Source of the DNA: JAMCRM01 sp041685075
GTDB lineage: Bacteria > Acidobacteriota > Terriglobia > Bryobacterales > Bryobacteraceae
Assembly (NCBI GenBank): GCA_041685075.1
Contig: JAWLGN010000158.1
Location: 1 to 12,366 of the forward strand
Direction of reading: 5' to 3'
Length of the DNA stretch: 12,366 nucleotides
Shown: piece by piece, positions 7,009 through 12,366 of the stretch
Position numbering within the stretch: the stretch's first letter is position 1
Layout of the letters: every line of letters starts with the position of its first letter
Notes under the pieces: model-generated
The model's input: the letters and a program-made list of their open reading frames with translations, nothing else
The model's database searches: none
Told to the model about the DNA's origin: nothing
Program-made: the position numbers and the translations under genes

Positions 7009-8934
7009 TCAACCGCGGTAGTTGGCAATCAGACGGTTGACCACATCCTCGTTGATCTTGACCTTGCCGTCGCGGATCAACTGCTGCCGCACGCCTGCTT
7101 CGAAGAGCGAGTTGCGCTGCCGCGCCTTACGTTGCTTAATCTCCTGGCGCAGCGAGTCGCGCTGCTCGGCCAGCTTGGACATGTCGGCCTGGCTGTGCGC
7201 GGCCACCCTGGCCACCACCCGGGAGTCCGGCAGGCCCAGCGGGCCGAGCACCGAGCCCACCGGCTTGGTGAAGGCCTCCTCCAGGTAGCTGGCCGGGCCC
7301 AGGCCTTCAACGGCTTCGGCGCGGCCAAACTCCTCGGAAGTCCTCACTTCCAGGCCCATGGACTGCGCCGCCTTCCGCAGGTCGCCCCCGAGCGAAGCGG
7401 TCTTCTGAACCAGCGCATCGGCGCGCTCGGCGATGAGCTTCCCGGCCTTCTCCGCGAGCACCGCATCGCGCACCCGGTCCCGCACTTCGTCCAGCTTCGC
7501 CTGGCGCGCCGGGAAAACATCCGTAACCAGCGCCATGGCCACCTGCGTGGGCGTCAGGGCCACCGGCTGCGAAACCTCGCCCTTGTCCATCATCCAGACC
7601 GTTTCCTGAAATGCGCTGTGTTCCCCGATTACGGGCAGCTTGTCTTCGACAGTCACCTGCTCGGCGCGCACGAGTTTCAGATTGTGCTCGGCGGCTACCT
7701 TCGCCACAGCCGTGGGATCTTTCTGCAGAGCCGCCTGTACGGCGTCGGTAGTCTGCTCCACCAATTCGGCCACGCGCCGGTTCTTCCACTCCGTGGTCAA
7801 CTCCGCCTTCACTTCAGCCAGCGGCCGCATGTGGGCTTCTTCGCGCGCCAGCACCTGGACGATATGGAAACCGTACTGCGTTTTCACCAGGTCGCTGGTC
7901 TGGTTCAAAGGAAGCGAAAAGGCGGCCTGCTCGAACTCCGGCACCATCTGGCCGCGGGTTACCCAGTCGCCCAGTTCCCCGCCCCGTTCCGCCGACCCCG
8001 GATCTTCGGAGTGCTTCTTGGCCAATTCGCCGAAGGTCGCGCCGCCCTTGATCTGCTTCAGCAGATCCTCGGCCTTGGCCTGGATACCGGCGTCTTTGGC
8101 GGCATCGCCGGTGGTCTTCAACAGGATGTGCCGCACTTTCACGCGCTCCGGCACGCGGAAACGGTCCCGGTCCTGGTTGTACAGGCGCTCGATATCCGCA
8201 TCGGTGGGCTGGACCGTCTGCGCCAACCCTTCCTGGTCCAGAACCAGGATCGCCAGGTTGCGCTTCTCCGGTATCTGGTAGGTGGTGGCACGCGCGGTAA
8301 AGTAACCCTCGATCTCTTCCGGAGTGGCCTGCACCTGGGCGCGGAACCGCTCCGTATCCAGCTTCACGTACTCGATCTTGACTTTCTCGTTGCGAAGGCG
8401 GTACTCCTCCTCGATTTCCGGCGTGGTCACCACGCTGCCGTGGAGGACCAGGTCGCGCAGGCGCGTGGCCAGCAACTGCCGCCGGATGTCGCCTTCGAAC
8501 TCGGCAATGCTGACGTTCTGCTGCGCCAGCATGGCGGCATAGGCCTCGGTGCCGACAAACCGGCCACCCTGGTACAGAGCGGGAATCAGGGTGCGGATGG
8601 TTTCGGCCACGTCGGCGTCGGTCACCCGGAAGCCCAGGCGCTCGGCCTGGTAGGCCAGCGCGCGTTCGGTGATGATGGCCTCGATCACCTGCGGAACCAT
8701 GTGCGGAATCATGGCTTCCGGCACTTGCCGGTTCCGCAACTGCTGTTGCAGGATCTTCTGCACGTCGAACATGTGGAGCGGTTCGCCGCCAATCTCGGCC
8801 ACCACCATCTCTCCTGGACCGGCCGTGCCGTAGCTGGGGATCAGATAGGTGAGCATCGAGAGCGCAACCAGCACCATCAGGGCGCCCAGCAGGATACGCA
8901 CCGACCGTGCCCGACTTCGAAAGAGATCAAACAT
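7009..8934 (-). CDS. PpiD/SurA-like membrane-anchored peptidyl-prolyl isomerase and chaperone
   Basis: 641 residues, close to E. coli PpiD. The order is: a basic N-terminal tail (FRSRARSVR), one membrane anchor at about 13-33, a SurA-N-like chaperone region (about 42-165, VVAEIGGEPL through REL-type helices), and a second chaperone region to about 260. A parvulin domain follows at about 264-363, from VKVRHILLK through GGATFGELAKKHSEDPGS and GGELGDW to YGFHIVQV. The parvulin His269 and His356-type residues are retained, so isomerase activity is possible. The C-terminal third repeats chaperone-like helices and ends in a charged helix. It would stand in the inner membrane facing the periplasm and assist folding of exported and outer-membrane proteins, including receptors like its upstream neighbour. 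GGGAG lies about 11 bases before the ATG. It is first gene of the ppiD-dedA-isomerase cluster. Confidence 0.92.
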   Translation of the reverse strand: MFDLFRSRARSVRILLGALMVLVALSMLTYLIPSYGTAGPGEMVVAEIGGEPLHMFDVQKILQQQLRNRQVPEAMIPHMVPQVIEAIITERALAYQAERLGFRVTDADVAETIRTLIPALYQGGRFVGTEAYAAMLAQQNVSIAEFEGDIRRQLLATRLRDLVLHGSVVTTPEIEEEYRLRNEKVKIEYVKLDTERFRAQVQATPEEIEGYFTARATTYQIPEKRNLAILVLDQEGLAQTVQPTDADIERLYNQDRDRFRVPERVKVRHILLKTTGDAAKDAGIQAKAEDLLKQIKGGATFGELAKKHSEDPGSAERGGELGDWVTRGQMVPEFEQAAFSLPLNQTSDLVKTQYGFHIVQVLAREEAHMRPLAEVKAELTTEWKNRRVAELVEQTTDAVQAALQKDPTAVAKVAAEHNLKLVRAEQVTVEDKLPVIGEHSAFQETVWMMDKGEVSQPVALTPTQVAMALVTDVFPARQAKLDEVRDRVRDAVLAEKAGKLIAERADALVQKTASLGGDLRKAAQSMGLEVRTSEEFGRAEAVEGLGPASYLEEAFTKPVGSVLGPLGLPDSRVVARVAAHSQADMSKLAEQRDSLRQEIKQRKARQRNSLFEAGVRQQLIRDGKVKINEDVVNRLIANYRG

Positions 8935-8970
8935 TTACGAGGGTTCTCCCTGGAAAAATCTGGAAATACC

Positions 8971-8976
8971 AGTATA
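8971..8976 (-). promoter_or_regulatory. Weak -10-like box for the ppiD-like operon
   Basis: TATACT on the minus strand lies about 37 bases upstream of the ppiD-like ATG, at a plausible distance for a start point ahead of the GGGAG ribosome binding site. The expected -35 position is C-rich and unconvincing, so this is only a candidate. Confidence 0.25.
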
Positions 8977-9097
8977 GCAACCGAGGGCGGGGGAGATGGC
9001 CATGTCCGCAACCTTGCGAGAGGGACGATCCCAGGGAACTCCACTGCAGGAACGCGGGGTGAAGGGCCGCACTTGGACAGCCCCCATCAAGGCGCCA

Positions 9098-9127
9098 CGG
9101 GCGACCCGGCGAGATCCGGATCGCCCG
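9098..9127. other. GC-rich hairpin in the receptor-ppiD interval
   Basis: CGGGCGA (9098-9104) pairs with TCGCCCG (9121-9127). Inside this, after one mismatch, CCGG pairs with CCGG around a six-base loop. No T-run follows on either strand, so it is not a standard intrinsic terminator. It could stabilise a transcript end or be a chance structure. Confidence 0.4.
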
Positions 9128-9158
9128 CGCAGGCCTTGAACGATTTCAGAACCGCCGC

Positions 9159-9201
9159 ACGCGAGCACGGATCCGAAACGAATTCGGAACCGTGCCCGCG
9201 C
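9159..9201 (-). terminator. Long 3' hairpin behind the TonB-dependent receptor gene
   Basis: On the minus strand GCACGGTTCCGAA pairs with TTCGGATCCGTGC around TTCGT, with one T-T mismatch (9165-9195). The stem continues outward six more pairs, including two G-U pairs. Those G-U pairs become A-C mismatches on the plus strand, so the structure belongs to the receptor transcript, 22 bases after its stop. No U-run follows, so it may be a U-less terminator or an RNA-end stabiliser. Confidence 0.5.
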
Positions 9202-9223
9202 TCGGGAAATGCGTGCCGCCCGG

Positions 9224-12200
9224 CTACCAACTGAAGCGGAGCGACAACTGGATCGTCCGGGCTGCCTGGCCGGAATCCCGCGTCGAGAGGAATCCCGTGC
9301 TAGCCACGGTGCTCGGATTGCCAGGAATGTTCAGCACGTTGAAGAAATCCGCGCTGAAGCGCACGTTCATGCTCTCGGTGATCGGAATGTTCTTTACCGC
9401 CGAGGCATCCAGGCCCCACTGGCGCACGCTTGGAAAATACTGCTGTCGAAGCGGATTCAAACCGCCCCAGCCAACCCGTTGGATATCTCCGTTCTTGAGT
9501 GGGATCCAGACGGTGTTGGTCCCGTAGAACTGGTACAGTGGATCCGAGGCGGCATCGCGAGTTAAGTAATCGGCGGGGTACGGCAGCAGCGGCTGAAACG
9601 CGGGCTTGTACGTGTCCGGGACACCCATGTAGCCGTTGGGCTTGCCGGTCTTCGGATCCACGCTGTTGATGCGGTAAGCGGGGATGTAGCCGTTGGACCA
9701 CAGATAGCCCGGATAGCAGACACCACTGGTGCAATCTTGGATGGGGTATTTGTACCCGTAAATTTCAAACTTAACCCCAGTGGGAAACATGTTATCCGGC
9801 ATAGCCTGCCACGTGCTGGCAAGAGAGCCCATACCCGAAATCTGCCAACCGCCCACCAGCCTGTCAAGCCACTTCCCGGAATTGCGTAACACGGGCTTTC
9901 CCCTGCCAAAGGGAAGGTCTACCAGGAAGTTCCACCGCACACGGTGCTTGGGAATCGTGGTATCGCGCTGGTAATTCAGCAGGCGGTTGCGCTCATCAAC
10001 ATCGGCAGGAATTTCGCCGGGCATGTACATGTTCAGTTCGGGGATGTTCGAGGTACTGCTGTATCCATCCCCGCCCGCCTTGAACGCATTGGTGAGCACG
10101 TAGAACAGTTGAAAAGCCAGGCCTTGCGAATAGCGCCGCTCGATCTCGAATTGGACGCCACTCGAGTTGCCCCAACCGGTGTTCTGCCATTTTTCGATGT
10201 ATCCCCAGTAGGTGTTCTCCAAAGGCCGGAGCGCAACCTGGGAAAACTCGCCGGTGGGAAGCGGATCGCGAGTGGTCATGTAATGCACGTAAGCCGGAGT
10301 AGGATCGTTGTAGTTGTACTTCTGCTCCAGCCGCGAGGAGTGGTTGCCGAAGTAGCCGGCACGAACCACCGTGTTGGCTATGATCTCCTTCTCGATGGTG
10401 AGATTCCAGTCCTGCACGCGCGGGTCGGGCATCTCCCGGTTGAAGTACGACATCCCGACGCCGCCACGCCCCAGGCTCTTGGCGTCGCCCGGTTGCACGA
10501 CGTCAGTCGTGTTCAGGCCGGCGACGAACTGGGGCGGGTTGCGCAGCCACCAGTTGCCGATGCCGTCCGGCGAATAGAGGCCTTGCTCCGGATCACCCCA
10601 CGGACCGTAAAAGCGAGCGTTGAACGGTGCGTTCATCCGCATACGCGCGGCCCAGCCTCCCATGACGAAGTGGAAGTAGGAGATACGATATCCGCCGCGG
10701 ACCACAAACGACTTGGCGCCGTCGCCGGCGCGATAGGCGAAGCCCACCCGCGGTCCCCAGTTGTCCAGCGATGTGTCGATCAGGTGTTTGGGCATGCCCG
10801 CCTCTTCCCAGGTCTTGAATTTCATGCCGAAACTGCGGAGCCGGTCCACGATTGCCGGGTAGGTGTGGCCCAGCGTATAGAGCTTCTCGAGCGGAGCGCC
10901 CAAAACCACCGATTTGTCGGTGGGATCGAAACCCGCAATGGCGTTGTACTTCTCGTAAAAAGGTGGGAACAGCTCATACCGCATCCCCAGGTTCAACGTC
11001 AGCCGCGGGGTGACGCGCCAGTTGTCCTGGAAGTAGAAGGCATAGTCCCTCGACCGCGCGTAGAACATCCCGCGGACCAACTGGTTGTTGTACCGTCCGA
11101 GGCCCAGGTAAACATTCGCGAACTGGTCGCCGGTGTACGGGGTCGCGCCGGGATTGTTGCGGGGAGTGCGTGGATCGTACAGCGCCGTGGCCGTGGAACC
11201 CCAACTGAAGTTGCCTCCGACCTGCTGCTGTTGCGGCAAGAGGTTCATCCGATCGAAACGGAGGTGGAGCCCGAATTGGAGTTCGTGGCTACCCACGATC
11301 TTCGTCATGTTGTCTTCGACGACTCCATAGAAAGAGTAAAAACTGGTAGCATTCACGCTGGCGAATTGATAGCTCCCATTGAACCCCATGTTATACATGT
11401 TGGGCCACTGGTTGCTATTGAACGGGTTGGGCAGTCCCATGGCGCAGTTGTAGCAGACCGTAGGATCACCGGTAGCGTGGTCCATCCTCGCTCGCGTGCC
11501 GCTCATCAGCAGCTCATTGAAGAACGTTGGCGAGAAGGTATGCACGTGAGAAAGCGCGAAACTCCAGTTGGTATTGCGAGGCGCGTAGGTATTGCCGGGC
11601 ACCTTCTTGGTGTCGAGCGACGGGATTCCTCCGGTCTGGCTCAGGTTCTCGTGGTCGCCCAAAGAGAACCGGCCATAGAACGAGTCCCTGTCCCCAAACC
11701 TGTGGTCGATGCGGGTAACGCCAGTCCACTGGCGGTTCCTCGGCGACCACTGGCCGATATAGTTCGGTGCGTTGAAGGGGTTGATGCCGGAGAGCGTCGG
11801 CATGGGCGTGACCGGCAGCAGATACTTCGCCAGAGGGCTCATCCTGCTCTCCGGTAACTGGTTGTTGGGGAATGGTACTCGAGACCAGGTGGTCGTGTCG
11901 GTGCTCCAGGGATCGTAGATGGTAATGCGGTTGCCGTCGCCGCTGACCAGGCCCGAAAGATCGCCCCGCCGCATCTCGGCAGTCGGCAGGGACCTCGTTA
12001 GCGTTGTAGCGGAAACCTGCCGGGACCATTCCCAGGATGTGAACCAGAACGTCCGGTTTTTGCCGTCATAGAGCCTGGGCAGGTAAACCGGACCACCCAC
12101 ATTGAAGCCAAACTCATTGCGGTTCAGGAAAGGCGCTTTCTCGAAGGTATCCTGGCGGCGACGCGCCACTCCATAGCCGCTGTTGCGGTTCGTTTCGAAA

Positions 12201-12366
12201 ACCGAACCGTGAAGCTCGTTCGTTCCACCTCTGGTAGTCGCAATGATGGAGGTAGGACGGGAGTACTTGGCCGAGGAAGCATTGTTTTCAACCCGGAACT
12301 CCTGGATGGAATCCAGTCCGGGCTGACGCGGGATGACCGTATGCCAGGAATAACGGTCTGCCTGGG
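9224..12366 (-). CDS. TonB-dependent outer-membrane receptor, Oar-like (5' end outside window)
   Basis: 1046 residues are visible. The frame is open to the window edge, without a start; the apparent GTG start at 12169 is internal, since family-typical sequence continues upstream (SIQEFRVENNASSAKY, then TTRGGTNELHGSVFE). These residues are the end of the plug domain. Barrel strands follow throughout, with recurrent aromatic pairs, for example NRTFWFTSWEWSR, WSFALSHVHTFSP, HELQFGLHLRFD, LTLNLGMRYELFPP, VRAGYFGNHSSRL and FSADFFNVLN. The chain ends in IQLSLRFSW, a classic barrel-assembly C-terminal signal with a terminal aromatic. Family members usually begin with a signal peptide and a carboxypeptidase-regulatory-like domain, which should lie upstream. 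Substrate is unknown; in Acidobacteriota such receptors are numerous and often linked to polymer or glycan uptake. Transcribed alone toward a long hairpin. Confidence 0.93.
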   Translation of the reverse strand, partial: QADRYSWHTVIPRQPGLDSIQEFRVENNASSAKYSRPTSIIATTRGGTNELHGSVFETNRNSGYGVARRRQDTFEKAPFLNRNEFGFNVGGPVYLPRLYDGKNRTFWFTSWEWSRQVSATTLTRSLPTAEMRRGDLSGLVSGDGNRITIYDPWSTDTTTWSRVPFPNNQLPESRMSPLAKYLLPVTPMPTLSGINPFNAPNYIGQWSPRNRQWTGVTRIDHRFGDRDSFYGRFSLGDHENLSQTGGIPSLDTKKVPGNTYAPRNTNWSFALSHVHTFSPTFFNELLMSGTRARMDHATGDPTVCYNCAMGLPNPFNSNQWPNMYNMGFNGSYQFASVNATSFYSFYGVVEDNMTKIVGSHELQFGLHLRFDRMNLLPQQQQVGGNFSWGSTATALYDPRTPRNNPGATPYTGDQFANVYLGLGRYNNQLVRGMFYARSRDYAFYFQDNWRVTPRLTLNLGMRYELFPPFYEKYNAIAGFDPTDKSVVLGAPLEKLYTLGHTYPAIVDRLRSFGMKFKTWEEAGMPKHLIDTSLDNWGPRVGFAYRAGDGAKSFVVRGGYRISYFHFVMGGWAARMRMNAPFNARFYGPWGDPEQGLYSPDGIGNWWLRNPPQFVAGLNTTDVVQPGDAKSLGRGGVGMSYFNREMPDPRVQDWNLTIEKEIIANTVVRAGYFGNHSSRLEQKYNYNDPTPAYVHYMTTRDPLPTGEFSQVALRPLENTYWGYIEKWQNTGWGNSSGVQFEIERRYSQGLAFQLFYVLTNAFKAGGDGYSSTSNIPELNMYMPGEIPADVDERNRLLNYQRDTTIPKHRVRWNFLVDLPFGRGKPVLRNSGKWLDRLVGGWQISGMGSLASTWQAMPDNMFPTGVKFEIYGYKYPIQDCTSGVCYPGYLWSNGYIPAYRINSVDPKTGKPNGYMGVPDTYKPAFQPLLPYPADYLTRDAASDPLYQFYGTNTVWIPLKNGDIQRVGWGGLNPLRQQYFPSVRQWGLDASAVKNIPITESMNVRFSADFFNVLNIPGNPSTVASTGFLSTRDSGQAARTIQLSLRFSW

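Larger units (their letters stand above)
8935..9223. other. Non-coding interval between the TonB-dependent receptor and ppiD-like genes
   Basis: This 289-base gap has no gene that I can support. It contains two hairpins (9098-9127 and 9159-9201, listed separately) and a minus-strand TATACT (8971-8976) that may be the -10 box of the ppiD-like promoter. No good -35 box is visible. The possible minus-strand frame of 77 residues and a plus-strand 47-residue Arg/Pro-rich frame both look like chance. Confidence 0.6.

Noticed and set aside
7005..7028. TTG start for the DedA-like protein, eight residues longer
   Set aside because: It would overlap the end of the ppiD-like gene, and the ATG four bases after that stop is the natural choice.
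8996..9139. A 47-residue plus-strand frame with a GGGGGAG stretch just upstream (second ATG at 9002)
   Set aside because: The ribosome-binding-like stretch is attractive, but the product is Arg/Pro-rich without structure, and it reads through the 9098-9127 hairpin.
8935..9168. A 77-residue minus-strand frame directly before the ppiD-like gene
   Set aside because: No domain or signal, no ribosome binding site that I can see, and it covers both hairpin and promoter-like sequence.
6931..9234. A 767-residue plus-strand open frame opposite the ppiD-like and dedA-like genes
   Set aside because: It is rich in H, R, G, Q and L, with no recognisable domain, and lies exactly antisense to well-conserved PpiD and DedA sequences. 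It is a GC-driven shadow.
9944..11857. A 637-residue plus-strand open frame opposite the TonB-dependent receptor
   Set aside because: The minus strand encodes an obvious outer-membrane barrel through the whole interval; the plus frame shows no motif.

Overview
The window is GC-rich bacterial chromosome, densely coded and almost entirely on the minus strand. The very long plug-and-barrel receptor of the Oar-like TonB-dependent type, the TPR protein that seems to run into a peptidase-MA-like domain, and the DUF4159 and VWA envelope genes together suggest an Acidobacteriota genome, possibly of the Bryobacter/Solibacter group. This is a judgement from protein style, not from a marker gene. No tRNA, rRNA, CRISPR array, insertion sequence or integrase is visible.

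Region 1 (1-4839, minus) is a tightly packed four-gene operon. In transcription order it reads: an exported DUF4159 protein; a membrane protein with a VWA domain and a glutamine-amidotransferase-like fold; an exported caspase-fold protein; and an exported TPR protein cut by the window edge. The last two junctions are 4-base stop/start overlaps (ATGA, GTGA), so translation is probably coupled and the products probably work together in the envelope. The caspase-like member has Ser where the catalytic Cys is expected.

Region 2 (4840-5424) is a short divergent intergenic stretch followed by the only plus-strand gene, a PilZ-domain (c-di-GMP-binding) protein with a hairpin terminator behind it.

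Region 3 (5446-8934, minus) is a three-gene housekeeping-type cluster read ppiD-like, dedA-like, sugar phosphate isomerase/epimerase-like. The spacings are 4 and 38 bases, so it is likely one operon concerned mainly with envelope protein folding and lipid-carrier transport. The last gene ends in a 23-base tandem duplication that recreates nearly the same C-terminus.

Region 4 (8935-9223) is non-coding. It holds two strong hairpins and a weak promoter-like site for the ppiD-like gene.

Region 5 (9224-12366, minus) is the 3' part of a large TonB-dependent outer-membrane receptor gene whose start lies beyond the window. The many long plus-strand open frames across the window are GC-driven shadows of these genes.
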